From contig NZ_CP036348.1 of assembly GCF_007753095.1 (NCBI RefSeq), forward strand, positions 6,735,411-6,799,410: a stretch of DNA of 64,000 nt, read 5' to 3'. This DNA comes from Rosistilla carotiformis. GTDB lineage: Bacteria > Planctomycetota > Planctomycetia > Pirellulales > Pirellulaceae. The translations under genes were made by a program, and so were the position numbers. Below the pieces are notes generated by a model, which was not told where the DNA came from, did no database searches, and was given only the letters and a program-made list of their open reading frames with translations. Below, one piece after another: positions 45,476 through 55,900 of this stretch; positions within the stretch are counted from its first letter, which is position 1; every line of letters starts with the position of its first letter.

Positions 45476-46454
45476 TACTCTCGTTGACGTTGATCCGGCC
45501 ACCGCGGAACGCTTCGGCCATCGCCTGCGGCACTTCGGCTTCGGAGAGGACCAAGCGGGCACGATTTTCGGCGACCTTCGCCTTGTTCTCCTGCTCGACC
45601 GCTACCGCCTCGGCGCGGCGACGTTCCGCGTTAGCACGCGCCACACGCGTGTCGGCTTCCGCCTGATCGGCCTGCAAGCGAGCGCCGATGTTCTCGCCGA
45701 CGTCGATGTCGGCGATATCGATCGAGACGATTTCGAACGCGGTGTGCGCGTCGAGACCACGGCTGAGCACAGCCCGTGTGATCAGATCGGGATTCTCCAA
45801 AACCATCGAGTGCGACTTGGACGATCCCAACGAACTGATGATGCTTTCGCCCACCCGCGCGATGATCGTCTCTTCGGTCGCACCGCCGATCAACTGTTCC
45901 AGATTGGTCCGGACGGTGACGCGCGCTCGAACTCGCAATTCGACCCCGTCCATCGAGATCGCACTCAGGGTGGTCTTGCCACTGCGCTTGGGATCGGGGC
46001 AATCGATAACCTTCGGGTAGACGCTGGTGCGAACCGCATCCAAGACGTCACGGCCGGCCAAGTCGATTGCCGCCGCTTGATCGAAGACCAACGGGATGTT
46101 CGCCCGGTGAGCGGCGATGATCGCATTGATGATGTTCATCACATTGCCGCCGGCCAGATAATGTGCCTCCAAACGACGGGTGCTGATGCCGCTGCGAGGG
46201 CTGATATCGAGGCCTGCCTGAGCTGCCATCACCTTGGCGGTAACAATTGTCGATGCATGGACCTTGCAGAAATGCATCCGCAACAGCGAGGTGATGCTGA
46301 CGTCGGCACCACTCATCCACGCCTGGAACCACAGCTTGCCGTACCGCAACCCAAAAAAGGCGGCGATTAGACCGAAGAACATGCAAAAGACGACGAAACC
46401 GAGGAACAATGCAGCTTCGGTTGTGATGCCTAGCAGGTCGAAATGTGAAAACAC
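45462..46454 (-). CDS. floA: flotillin-like protein FloA
   Basis: A 330-residue FloA (YqfA/UPF0365) protein that organises membrane microdomains. It starts at GTG with AAGGTG seven bases upstream, giving exactly the family length. An N-terminal hydrophobic hairpin (about 11-38) is followed by [16 protein letters not shown], the SPFH-like part with [28 protein letters not shown], and the flotillin coiled-coil rich in Ala/Glu ([33 protein letters not shown] region). Downstream the hydrolase gene overlaps by 14 bases; no NfeD gene is present nearby. Confidence 0.95.
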   Translation of the reverse strand: MFSHFDLLGITTEAALFLGFVVFCMFFGLIAAFFGLRYGKLWFQAWMSGADVSITSLLRMHFCKVHASTIVTAKVMAAQAGLDISPRSGISTRRLEAHYLAGGNVMNIINAIIAAHRANIPLVFDQAAAIDLAGRDVLDAVRTSVYPKVIDCPDPKRSGKTTLSAISMDGVELRVRARVTVRTNLEQLIGGATEETIIARVGESIISSLGSSKSHSMVLENPDLITRAVLSRGLDAHTAFEIVSIDIADIDVGENIGARLQADQAEADTRVARANAERRRAEAVAVEQENKAKVAENRARLVLSEAEVPQAMAEAFRGGRINVNESNGRV

Positions 46455-46646
46455 GGTTAAACACCTTGGTTTTATAGCGTATTGCCTTTGCCAAAACTCA
46501 TTATCCACAACATCATAGAGGTATGTCAGGTCGACGCAACCGTTTTCACTGGACGCGGACTGACGGGCAGCCCGTGGCAATCGAAGAAAATCTCCTCCAT
46601 TCAAGCCTTCGATTCCTCCCTGCCCACAATCTACGGAGCAAGGTCA

Positions 46647-46985
46647 ATGATACGTCCCACTTATATGGCGGGCGACTGGGTTGTCTATCGCAAAAGCAAG
46701 ACCGGACCATTACCGGGACCGCGTGCCCAACAGGTCCATCCGTCTCCTAAAGGGGAACAGTACTCCTATGTCGTGGAAAAATACTGGATTGTGGAGCGGG
46801 TTTTGAATGACGGTCGGCTGCTGCTAAAGACTCGCCGGGGGAAGGAACACATTATCGATTCCGCCGATCCGGGCCTGCGATTGGCGGGATTCCTGCGTCG
46901 CTGGATGTACCGCGACCGCTACACGATCATCGAACAACTTGGCCAAGATGCGAACCAACCGCAAGTTTTTTCCAACCATGGATAA
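46647..46985 (+). CDS. conserved small protein with a DWVVYRK N-terminal motif
   Basis: A 112-residue protein. The ATG of MIRPTYMAGDWVVYRK is preceded by GGAG/AAGG; the frame is open further upstream but not convincing. It is basic, with a repeated small beta pattern (YMAGDWVVYRKSKTGPLPGPRAQ, then RLLLKTRRGKEHIID) reminiscent of an SH3-like or PilZ-like barrel. No known motif. It is divergent from floA, with about 190 bases between. Confidence 0.68.
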   Translation: MIRPTYMAGDWVVYRKSKTGPLPGPRAQQVHPSPKGEQYSYVVEKYWIVERVLNDGRLLLKTRRGKEHIIDSADPGLRLAGFLRRWMYRDRYTIIEQLGQDANQPQVFSNHG

Positions 46986-47192
46986 TTGCCCCGTTGCCAA
47001 GCGGCGACTTACCTCGGCCGAGCCGTCCCTTTAAGATGTTCATCAATTGCTTCCGACGCGCTCCATCGTGGGGCCCAACCAGCTCCGCAACCGTCGGGCG
47101 TTTAACGAAACAACATCGCGCGACACCGCAGTCCACGAACGCCACGGGATTGCTGTCAATATAAGTGCCGCCCCCCGGAACCGCCTCTATCC

Positions 47193-48362
47193 ATGCCCTC
47201 ACGCGCCGTCGTCCTCTCCGTCGATGGGCTTGCCCCGGCCAGCCTGCAACCCTACGGCTGCTCCTGGCAACCGACTCCCAACTTGAATCAACTGGCCGCA
47301 AAGTCGCTCGTCTTTGAACGCTGCTACGCCGACTCGCTCGACCCGATCGAATCGCTAGGCGCATTGCTTTCCGGAACGCACGCCGCCCAGGGGCCTAAGA
47401 CCGCCGAACCGCTTTACCAATCGGGAGCCGTCCTGGTCGTCGACGATTCCCGGATCGCCGACCTGCCGCTGGCCAAGCAGTTCGAAAACCAAGTCGTCGT
47501 CCCCTACGCAATCCCCGCGACGCCGCGAGAAGAAGTCGAACAGACTGCGTTGGCACAGCTGTTTGCCTCCGGCATCGATGCGATCAACGATCCCGACTGT
47601 CGACTCTGTTGGCTGCATGCTTCCAGTTTGCCCCGGTGCTGGGATGTGCCACGTGCGTTGTGCCATGCCGACGATGAGATGATGCTGCCAGAGCAGACGA
47701 CGCCACCGGAACTTTGCCAACACGACGCGCTGGAACCCGACGAGATGTTGGCGTGGATGGCGGTTTACGGTGGGCAAGTGCGTTTGCTAGATATCCTGAT
47801 CGGCATCGTCGCCGACGCGATCGAATCCAGCCCCGAATGCGAAGAAACCTTGCTGATCGTGATCGGTACCAGCGGCATGGCACTCGGGGAGAATGATCGC
47901 TTTGGTTTTGCCAACGGGGACCACCGCAGCGTTTCTTCACACGTCCCCTTGATCGTTCGCATCCCCCGCCAAGATCCATTGCGTTCGTTGCGGATCTGCC
48001 AGCCGTGGGAAGTCGCCCCCACGCTTCGTGGGTGGCTGGAGCAGGGCCCGACCGGCTTGCTGCACGATGCCACTCCGATCGGTTGGACCGATGCTCAAGC
48101 GGCTACCAACTGGGCACTTACCGTCGATTCCCACGGTGCCGTCGCAAGCTTCCAAACTCCGTGGTGGAACCTCTGCCGCTCCGGGACCGACTTCGGGCTG
48201 TTCCGCAAACCGGACGACCGTTTTGATAGCAATGACATCGCCTCCCGCGTTCCCGACATGGTGGATCTGCTGAGACAGCAGGCAGAACAGGCGATGGAAT
48301 CGCTGAAGCAGTCAACCCCGCGACATGCATTGACCCGCGGTGTGATGACCGGCCAGTGGTAG
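47193..48362 (+). CDS. sulfatase-fold (alkaline phosphatase superfamily) protein lacking the catalytic Cys
   Basis: A 389-residue protein of the sulfatase/phosphatase fold: it begins RAVVLSVDGLAPASLQPYG, as sulfatases begin with a metal-binding Asp, followed by PTPNLNQLAAKSLVFERCYADS. Where an active sulfatase has C/S-x-P/A-S-R this protein has DPIESLGALLSGTHA, so no formylglycine can form. The later IVIGTSGMALGEND replaces the usual TSDHG. No signal peptide is seen. It is probably non-sulfatase, perhaps a phosphoester hydrolase or a pseudo-enzyme. Confidence 0.75.
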   Translation: MPSRAVVLSVDGLAPASLQPYGCSWQPTPNLNQLAAKSLVFERCYADSLDPIESLGALLSGTHAAQGPKTAEPLYQSGAVLVVDDSRIADLPLAKQFENQVVVPYAIPATPREEVEQTALAQLFASGIDAINDPDCRLCWLHASSLPRCWDVPRALCHADDEMMLPEQTTPPELCQHDALEPDEMLAWMAVYGGQVRLLDILIGIVADAIESSPECEETLLIVIGTSGMALGENDRFGFANGDHRSVSSHVPLIVRIPRQDPLRSLRICQPWEVAPTLRGWLEQGPTGLLHDATPIGWTDAQAATNWALTVDSHGAVASFQTPWWNLCRSGTDFGLFRKPDDRFDSNDIASRVPDMVDLLRQQAEQAMESLKQSTPRHALTRGVMTGQW

Positions 48363-48580
48363 CTCGCTCCAAGACTGCCGGAAACGGATCAACCGCGCGC
48401 AGCAACGTAATGCCTTCAGCCCGGCGGCACTCTCTCCACGTGAGGCGACGACGGTAAAGTTTGCGGACTAGGCAACCTTTGCATATTTTCCGGATTCTGT
48501 CGATTGCCGCGACTTTGCCGCCGATATCAGATCTAGCCAGCCAACCGCTGCTGGTATCGAAAAGGTGGGGGGACAATCCA

Positions 48581-49966
48581 TTGAATAGCACAATCCTAAA
48601 GCAGGCCGCGCGCCTATTGCAGACGTCGCTACTGGCGATGCTTCTAGTCAACCCGTTGCTTGCAGCGGATGAGCGAGTCGTCTTTGCGACGCACGAACCG
48701 TTTGCCGATGACGCGGCGATCGACGTGGTCGATTACAACGAAACCGAACGCTTCGAGTCTCAACTGTTTGGCTCCGGCTGCGATCTCTGCGGCGAGACCT
48801 CATGTGGCTGCGAAGGCACGATCGGATGTGACAGCCTGATTGGCCCGACGTGCGGCACCGATGGTTGGAATGCGGGCAACGCGGCGGGCTGCGGAAACCT
48901 TTGGTTACAGGCAGAGTATTTGATGTGGTGGTCGGCGGGCATGCCAACACCTGCTCTGCTGGCCCGGGCGAGCGAACAGAACCCAGAAATCGGCACCCCG
49001 TTGGTTGGCGGATCGGCTGGCGATTTGCTGGAAGGAATGCGTTCGGGATTGCGAGTCCGCGGTGGCACCTGGTTGGACAACTGCCAAACCGTGGGGATCG
49101 AATTCGAGTACCTGTTCCTCGACACGATCAACGAATTCCACAGCGTGGGTGACGACGGCACAGCGGGCTCCACCGTTTACACCCGCCCGTTTTTCAACGT
49201 CCTGACGAATCAGCCCGATGCCGAACTGGTCTCCTTCCCCGGCGTGCTTCGCGGCACCGCCAGCGTTCAAGCCGAAGGGGACTTCCAATCGGCCGGAGTA
49301 CGCTTGGTTTGGAATCAGTGCCAGCAATGCTGCGAAGATTGTGGCCCCTGCAGTCCGATCATCAACAAGTCTCGTTTCGATCTGTTGGTCGGATACCGCT
49401 ACGCCTCGCTGGACGAAAACCTGCTGATCCGCGAGGACTTGCAAGAGGTGACGCCGCCGGAAACAACGTTCGACATCTTCGATCAATTCACCACGACCAA
49501 CCGCTTTAACGGTGGCGAACTGGGCGTTCGCTGGCAGGAGCAATACCGACGCCTCAGCCTGGAAATGCTGGGCAAAGTTGCTTTCGGCAACAATCGCCAA
49601 ACCGTTCAAATCTCCGGCCGCACCGTGGCGACCGACGGCATCGATGTCGTCGATGCCCCTGGCGGCCTGCTAGCCCAAACGTCGAACATCGGCACCTACA
49701 CACGGAACCGATTCGCATTGATTCCCGAACTGGGAGCCACGGTCGGATACGCCTTCCGTCCCAATTGGCGAGCCACCCTCGGATATTCGATCATCTACTG
49801 GGACCGCGTCGTCCGTCCGGGCGACCAGATCGATACCTCCGTCAACCCGAACCTACTGCCACCAGCGACCAACACAGCGACCGAACCGCTGCGTCCGGAG
49901 TTCCAGTGGCAAGAGAACGGTTTCTGGACCCAAGGCATCAGCTTCGGCCTAGCGTACAACCGTTAA
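48581..49966 (+). CDS. BBP7-family outer-membrane beta-barrel protein
   Basis: About 461 residues. No ATG fits: a TTG preceded by GGTGGGGGGA is chosen, giving a signal peptide (LLQTSLLAMLLVNPLLAADE). A Cys-rich segment follows at about 55-100 (CDLCGETSCGCEG and similar), then WLQAEYLMWWSAGMPTP, which is the signature of planctomycete BBP7 proteins, and a strand-rich barrel with NKSRFDLLVGYRYASLDENL and a C-terminal WTQGISFGLAYNR. A second Cys cluster (CQQCCEDCGPC) is in the middle. Probably a surface barrel of this phylum; role unknown. An earlier TTG at 48461 is also open. Confidence 0.88.
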   Translation: MNSTILKQAARLLQTSLLAMLLVNPLLAADERVVFATHEPFADDAAIDVVDYNETERFESQLFGSGCDLCGETSCGCEGTIGCDSLIGPTCGTDGWNAGNAAGCGNLWLQAEYLMWWSAGMPTPALLARASEQNPEIGTPLVGGSAGDLLEGMRSGLRVRGGTWLDNCQTVGIEFEYLFLDTINEFHSVGDDGTAGSTVYTRPFFNVLTNQPDAELVSFPGVLRGTASVQAEGDFQSAGVRLVWNQCQQCCEDCGPCSPIINKSRFDLLVGYRYASLDENLLIREDLQEVTPPETTFDIFDQFTTTNRFNGGELGVRWQEQYRRLSLEMLGKVAFGNNRQTVQISGRTVATDGIDVVDAPGGLLAQTSNIGTYTRNRFALIPELGATVGYAFRPNWRATLGYSIIYWDRVVRPGDQIDTSVNPNLLPPATNTATEPLRPEFQWQENGFWTQGISFGLAYNR

Positions 49967-49977
49967 ACGGGCGTCGG

Positions 49978-50403
49978 CTATTCCAGTGCGATGTTGAAGG
50001 TGTTCTCCCCCTCGGTAACTTCAAACTCCAATTCACTGGTACCAAATGCCTGGTATTTAGCGGGGATCGTGCTTTTAGGTGCTGCGGCAGGCTGCCCGCT
50101 TGTCATCATGGCTTCGTAGTCGGCTCCTTCGCTGGAGACCGACGAAGAAACATCGGTCACGCTAACACGATACTTGCCGATCGGTACGGTCGCATTGGGG
50201 CCGGACATCATCTGGAAGTTACCCGACGCGTCGCTCGTTCCACTTGCAGCAGCGTTATCACCCTTGAACGAGATCTGCGCTGCAACGGGCTTACCCTCCA
50301 TTGTCACGGTGCCGGCCACTGTGCCACTTGGCCCTTCTCCACCGCATCCTACTAATGAGACTGTTAGACACAGACAGCCCACCCAACTAAACAGATTATT
50401 CAT
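49978..50403 (-). CDS. small lipoprotein, carboxypeptidase-regulatory-like domain
   Basis: A 141-residue lipoprotein: MNNLFSWVGCLCLTVSLVGC with the lipobox LVGC. The mature part has GTVTMEGKPVAAQISF and SGTSDASGNFQM, the beta-sandwich pattern of transthyretin/carboxypeptidase-regulatory-like domains, and ends with ELEFEVTEGENTFNIAL. It follows the DUF1559 gene by 115 bases on the same strand, the pairing seen elsewhere in this window. Function unknown; perhaps an envelope partner of the prepilin-like protein. Confidence 0.87.
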   Translation of the reverse strand: MNNLFSWVGCLCLTVSLVGCGGEGPSGTVAGTVTMEGKPVAAQISFKGDNAAASGTSDASGNFQMMSGPNATVPIGKYRVSVTDVSSSVSSEGADYEAMMTSGQPAAAPKSTIPAKYQAFGTSELEFEVTEGENTFNIALE

Positions 50404-50518
50404 CGATCAAAATCCCTCGCGCGAAAAAACAAATGACGAAAACTAAAGAGGGCACTGCAAGCGAGATTGTTTGCAGCGCCCCGTGTTTACCAATGGAGAC
50501 GGTCGAGTTCGCCCCTAC

Positions 50519-51541
50519 TTAGAACCCATTGACGACCTCTCCGTCATCTCGAGTCGCCAAGTACTTAACGATAGGCATCGCGATCGTCTCAGCGATAAAG
50601 TGAACGCTACCGTCTCCGAAGACGGCCTGAACGCCTCCAGGGTGCGCCGAGAGCAAGGGGTTGTTCGGCCCATAATTGCTGCCTACGCCTGGAAGTGCCC
50701 AAGTATCGGTGCCAATCGGGTAACGGATCGACGTGACATTAAACTGGCGAGAATTGGGACCATTCCAGTTAGTTGTGGTCCCCGACCCGTCGGTTCCCAT
50801 CGTCCATCCATGGGTCGTTCGGCTGTCCATTTGGATCCCATTGTCGTACATCCACGAGGAGGTTTCACCGATCATCATGACGTTCGATGTCCCGTCGGTC
50901 AGCTTTGCAAACGACAGCCATTTGTTCGTAGGAAACACGCCGCCAGCTGACATCTGCCCAGCCATTTCTTGAGCATTACAGCAATTGGAACCATTTCGGT
51001 TGCGCTGCTCCTGGAAACCGTCGGTGTCCCCAGTCGCACCTGCCTGTGGCGGAGTGGCGCTGCTCGTTTTGTCTTCGTCAATCGCTCCAGCGATTCCAAC
51101 GTAAGACGGCCTTGTCGTTATCGCTCCTCCGCCAACATCCTTGTTGGGATCCATTGGATTTGAAGGACAGATGAACCCGCTCAACGTGACGCCATTAACG
51201 GCATCCCTATTCTGAGCGTTTGCACCGGTGTATCCAGGATGATCACCCGACGATGTCATCGAGTCATAAAGTGCTCCCTGCTCAATATATGGCAAGACGC
51301 TGTAGTAGAACGAAAAACCCCAACCTTGAAGTCTCCAGGTTCCCGCAGGCAAGGTGTTGTGCGTGTCATGGTAATTGTGCAATGCCAATCCCAATTGCTT
51401 CATGTTATTCCCGCACTGCATTCTTCTGGCCGCTTCGCGAGCTGCCTGCACGGCTGGCAACAAGAGGCCAACCAAAATTCCGATGATTGCAATCACCACA
51501 AGTAGTTCCACCAGAGTGAACGCCCTTCTCTTGATTTGCAT
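50519..51541 (-). CDS. DUF1559 prepilin-like protein
   Basis: A 340-residue protein starting at ATG behind a GAGGAG Shine-Dalgarno. [21 protein letters not shown] is the prepilin signal and helix, then [30 protein letters not shown]. The globular part holds four or so disulfide-type Cys pairs and ends with the H-x9-DG motif, HPGGVQAVFGDG. Such proteins are probably cleaved by a prepilin peptidase and sit in the envelope; no pilus genes are nearby. A lipoprotein gene follows. Confidence 0.94.
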   Translation of the reverse strand: MQIKRRAFTLVELLVVIAIIGILVGLLLPAVQAAREAARRMQCGNNMKQLGLALHNYHDTHNTLPAGTWRLQGWGFSFYYSVLPYIEQGALYDSMTSSGDHPGYTGANAQNRDAVNGVTLSGFICPSNPMDPNKDVGGGAITTRPSYVGIAGAIDEDKTSSATPPQAGATGDTDGFQEQRNRNGSNCCNAQEMAGQMSAGGVFPTNKWLSFAKLTDGTSNVMMIGETSSWMYDNGIQMDSRTTHGWTMGTDGSGTTTNWNGPNSRQFNVTSIRYPIGTDTWALPGVGSNYGPNNPLLSAHPGGVQAVFGDGSVHFIAETIAMPIVKYLATRDDGEVVNGF

Positions 51542-52142
51542 CAATCAACTCCTCACAAAAAGAACAAAAAGTGAACGGAAAACCGCGAATCGCTGCGTAA
51601 TGCCTAAGACTCAACATCGCTGTTTGCAAACTTACTGAACCCAGGCTCGGGCGGCTCCCCAAAACAACGCACGCCAAAATTAAACGGCGATCCCCGCAAC
51701 AACGGGGGGCCACAACAACACGCTGCGGGAGATCAATATACCAGCCCTCAGGGGGGCTTAAAATCACAATCACCCCCTAAAAAAGGATTGCTATCCAACT
51801 TTAACCCCACCACAAAGAACACCTCCGACCGCCGAATCAACGACACCACTCAAGAGAATCAACTTATTGCAATGGTTTACCGCCCCCCCGGCGCGAAATT
51901 GCGTACGGCGACTTGCACGACAGGCGACCCCGCCCACCGTAAGCTCAACAGTCTTTTCACGGTCTCCGCTTGAAACCGTCAGCTGTCCGCTAATCGCACC
52001 ATTGCCAAGGAAATAAGAGGGAGGATGATTTTCTCCCTGCGCTCAGCGACCTCCGTGACACGACTGAAGAATCCTCCAAAGGATTCGGGCCGATGTATTC
52101 GCTGCGCTATCGTCTTCGATCCGTTCGGATGATTGGCCGTTG

Positions 52143-52206
52143 ATGCCACAGAGGATCGGTGTTTGTGGCTGACTCTTCTCTGTGAACTCTGAGCCCTCTG
52201 TGGCAT
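52143..52206. repeat. inverted repeat, 11-bp arms
   Basis: ATGCCACAGAG and CTCTGTGGCAT are perfect inverted arms 42 bases apart; CTCTGTG recurs inside. It lies beside repeat B and may be a terminal structure of the same mobile or amplified unit. Confidence 0.55.
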
Positions 52207-52230
52207 GTTGTTGTCGCTGGGGGGAATAAA

Positions 52231-52375
52231 GCCCACACCACGCGCGATGCTCCCGAAGGGAGCGCAGACCGATGTGCGCCCCCGTCGGGGGCGGCGTTCG
52301 ATTTCACGATTCGGTTACCGGTGGCGTTCGCTGCGCTCAAACCACCGGCTACCGTCTGGGGCCGCTTCGCGGTCC
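52231..52375 (+). repeat. repeat B, copy 1
   Basis: About 145 bases, matching 52641-52785 in direct orientation: shared blocks include CCACGC, GGGAGCGCAGA, GTTCGCTGCGCTCAAACC and GGGCCGCTTCGCGG. Contains small palindromes (CCCCCGTCGGGGG). With copy 2 it flanks repeat A. Confidence 0.75.
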
Positions 52376-52411
52376 ATGGGCTGCCGGAATGTTTGGAGCC
52401 CCGTTTTGTTT

Positions 52412-52627
52412 GGCGGGGCGAAGCTCCAGCAATTTGCCTAGCCCAGGCCAACGGCCTGGGAATGGCGATCGCAGCATCCGATCGGTAGGGCTAACGGCCC
52501 GGCAATTTGCTGCATTAGGATCGATCGGCGAACAAATCGCTGGGCCGTTGGCCCTCGCGGCGCCTGGGGGCGATGTGTTCCCAGGCCGTTGGCCTGGGCT
52601 AGGCAAATCGCCTGGCCTTCGGCCCGG
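52412..52627 (-). repeat. dispersed palindromic repeat A, copy 2 (inverted)
   Basis: A 216-base copy of the element at 18687-18903, in reverse orientation, with the same four hairpin arms built on GGCCGTTGGCC. The homology continues past the core toward the DUF1559 side (GGAGCC, GTTTGGAG, CCATGG). It is enclosed by the two direct copies of repeat B. Confidence 0.85.
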
Positions 52628-52640
52628 CATCCGGAGCAGG

Positions 52641-52785
52641 ACGCCCACCACGCACGACGTTCCCACAGGGAGCGCAGATCGATATGCGCCCCTTTGGGGG
52701 TGGCGTCCGACTTCACGCTCGGGTCCGGTGGTGTTCGCTGCGCTCAAACCTCCGGCTACCCCCTCGGGCCGCTTCGCGGCCCCGA
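52641..52785 (+). repeat. repeat B, copy 2
   Basis: Direct repeat of 52231-52375, with roughly 80% matching bases by eye; the palindromic core here is CCCCTTTGGGGG. It ends about 210 bases before the start of the cytochrome-type gene. Confidence 0.75.
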
Positions 52786-52992
52786 TCGATGCGAGAGGCG
52801 GTCGATCGACTCGCGCGATTCGGCTGAAACATCTACTCCAGCCTCGCCACCAGATGCATGACATCTGACCGTTCGCCGACGCAGACAGACCGGCATCCTC
52901 GGGAAAAGATTGGGGTTCAGATCCCCCATCGACCTGGTATAATGTCCATCCAGCATCCCCACCTTCACACCTCGCGCCCCCAACGATGCGAT

Positions 52993-55900
52993 ATGCGATT
53001 CTCCCACAGCTGCCTGCCTTGGCTCGCTTCCTTAACCCTGCTTTTGTCGGTCGCGATCCAGCCGACGGGCAAAGCCGCCGACAATAGTGGGCAACCGATC
53101 CTCGGATGGTCCTTCGATCAACAGCCTCCCGGCACGATCGTCGGCGAAGCGAACCTGGAACCATGGGGCCCCGCGGCTCCCGAGTTCCCCGACTTTACGA
53201 AGGAGAACCAGGCGCTGTCGTTGAACGCTCCGGCCTACATCCGCCTTGAAGATACTAAGGAGGATGACCGCTACGATTTTGACAACGGCGATTGGATCTC
53301 GGTCGAAGCGTGGGTGAATCTGTATTCGATCGTGCAGCACGCCTACATCATCGGCAAAGGACGAACCGGGCGCAGCGGTTTCGAATCCGACAACCAGAAC
53401 TGGGCCGTGCGGTTGAGCAATCACCGTGGCGAAGCCTGCGTGAACTTCTTGTTCCGCAGCCGCGCCGACGAAGCTGGCCCCGCCGATTGGCATCGCTGGA
53501 CTTCGTCCAAAGGCTTCGCTCCGGGAAGCGGCTGGCATCACATCGCAGTCTCCTACCAATTTGGCAAGCCAGAGACGATCCAAGGTTTCGTCGATGGCAA
53601 GCCGGTCAAAGGCGCCTGGGATATGGGAGGTCCAACCAAACGAGCCCCCGTCGTCGATGAAGACGAGGTCTGGATCGGGTCGTCGATGAAGGGAGCCCGC
53701 AGCTGTTCGTTCAACGGCGAGATCGATGAACTGAAGCTGTACCGAAACGAACTGCCCAGCGAACTGATCGCGTCGCGTTACAAATACGTTCCGCAACCGA
53801 TCAAAAAGCCAGAGGTCCCCGAAGGCAAGGTCCTCGTCCAACTGTTGGGCCCCACGGCGACCTTCGATTCGATCCCGCGACGAATGGACGAACCGCAACT
53901 GGAATGGCACCAGGACTCGCTCGCGTTCTCCCAGCTTCCCTACAAATACGATGACTGGGGCATCCGCGACGATTGGACTGAAGGCAACCAAAAGTCGATG
54001 GTCGTCCGCGCATGGACCGAATTGACACTGCCGCCGGGCGACTACCAACTGCTGGTTCGATCGCGCGGCTACTCGCGACTGAAGATCGACGACCAGGACG
54101 TCGTCACGACGCCGCGGCAACCGAACCGAGCCGGTGCTCACCACGTGGTCGATCCGCTGCCGAAGGTTCCCGTGCCGGGAATGCGTCCGCACTTCATGAG
54201 CGATTCCGAACGGATCGTCGACTTCCACAGCGACGGCAAAACGCACCAGATCCTGTTTGAAGCGATCGTTGGCGGGCCGCGATATCGCCTGGAGTTTGGC
54301 GAATCGTGCATCGCGATCGCTCGTCCCGGCGAGATGTTTGAAATCATTGGTCCAGGCAAATCGTACCCGCTGACCGACGAGGGCTGGCTGGCCTTTGCCG
54401 CCGACCACAAGCAACTGGTGGGCGAAATGAACCGCGAGCGACGGCGAGCTGCCAACAAGATCCAATCCGATTATTGGCAGCAGCGACACGAATACGCGCG
54501 GCAGCATCTGTTGGAAGAACCCGCGTCGCGGGAGATCGACCGTCTGATCGCCGCGAAGATCGACGCCGTCAATACAGAACGCCAAGCTGCCGCTACGGCG
54601 ACCGCATCGGATACCTTCTATCGCGAGCGGATCGAACCGATCTTGGCATCTCACTGCGCCCGCTGTCACAGCGAAAAGCGGCAGGGAGAACTGAGCGTTG
54701 TCGATCGCCAATCGCTTTTAGAAGGGGGTGAATCGGGCGATCCCGCCGTCGTGCCGGGCGATCCCGACGCCAGCTATCTGATGGACCTGATCTCCGCCGA
54801 TGCCGACGACTACCGCATGCCTCCCAAGGGCGACGGGCTGAGCAAAGAGGAGATTGCAGCGGTTCGCCAATGGATCGCCGACGGCGCCGCGATGACTCAG
54901 ACCTCCAAGCCGCCGGTCGAACTTACCGACAACGTCGACGACTACACCTTCTTACGCCGAGTCTCGATCGACACCATCGGCCTCGCGCCAACGCTCGAAG
55001 AGATCGACCAGTTCTTCAACGACGATCCCGCCACCCGCCGCGATAACGCGATCGATCGCTTGTTGAACGATCCCCGTTGGGCCGAAAACTGGGTCGGCTA
55101 CTGGCAGGACGTATTCGCTGAAAACCCGAACCTGCTGAAACCAACACTTAACAACACCGGACCGTTCCGGTTCTGGATCCTCGAGGCGTTGCAGGACAAC
55201 AAACCGATCGATCGCTTTGCGACCGAGTTGATGATGATGCGGGGCAGCCAATGGTACGGCGGCTCGGCTGGATTTTCGATCGCTTCGCAAAACGATGTGC
55301 CGATGGCTGCCAAAGCCCACGTGATCGGCACCGCCTTCATGGGCGTCGAAATGAAATGCGCCCGATGCCACGACGCCCCTTACCACTCGTGGAAGCAGGG
55401 CGATCTGTTCCAGATGGCTGCGATGCTCAGTCGCAATTCGATCAAGCTGCCCGAGAGCAGCACGGTACCGGCGGCCTTCTTCGAAAAGCAAGCCCGCAAA
55501 TCGTTGATCGAAGTCACCCTGAAACCGGGATCGACCGTCCGACCGGAATGGCCTTTCGCCAGCCTGTCGTCCGAAAGCGCAACGGACATCGTTCAAGATC
55601 CCTCCGATTCGCGGCAGGTCCTGGCGGCGCAAATCACTGCATCGCGACGGTTCAGCGAAGTGATCGCCAACCGAATCTGGACGCGTCTGATGGGAGCCGG
55701 AATCGTGCAACCGGTCGACGACTGGGAAGGCAATCCGCCCAGCGATCCCGCACTGCTGGCGGCGATTGCCGATATCCTGATCCAATCGGGCTACGACCAG
55801 AAAGAACTGCAACGGGCGATCCTTTCCAGCGACGCTTACCAACGCGTTGCGATCCCAGTCGATGGCGAACAACGCCTGTTCGCGGGCCCCTATCGCCGCC

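Larger units (their letters stand above)
51542..52992. other. 1.4-kb non-coding region rich in repeats
   Basis: No protein-coding frame of plausible composition. The left part (51542-52130) holds the DUF1559 leader region and a possible hairpin, AGGGGG (51750-51755) with CCCCCT (51773-51778). The right part (52143-52790) is a composite of repeats B, A and B described separately. The stretch 52791-52992 is the presumed promoter of the cytochrome-type gene. Confidence 0.75.

Noticed and set aside
52231-52785. Repeated blocks as a CRISPR array
   Set aside because: Units are 145 and 216 bases, not 25-40-base repeats with equal spacers, and no cas genes are near.
53032-54711. 559-residue minus-strand frame inside the cytochrome-type gene
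   Set aside because: Antisense shadow; the plus frame has LamG and CxxCH motifs.
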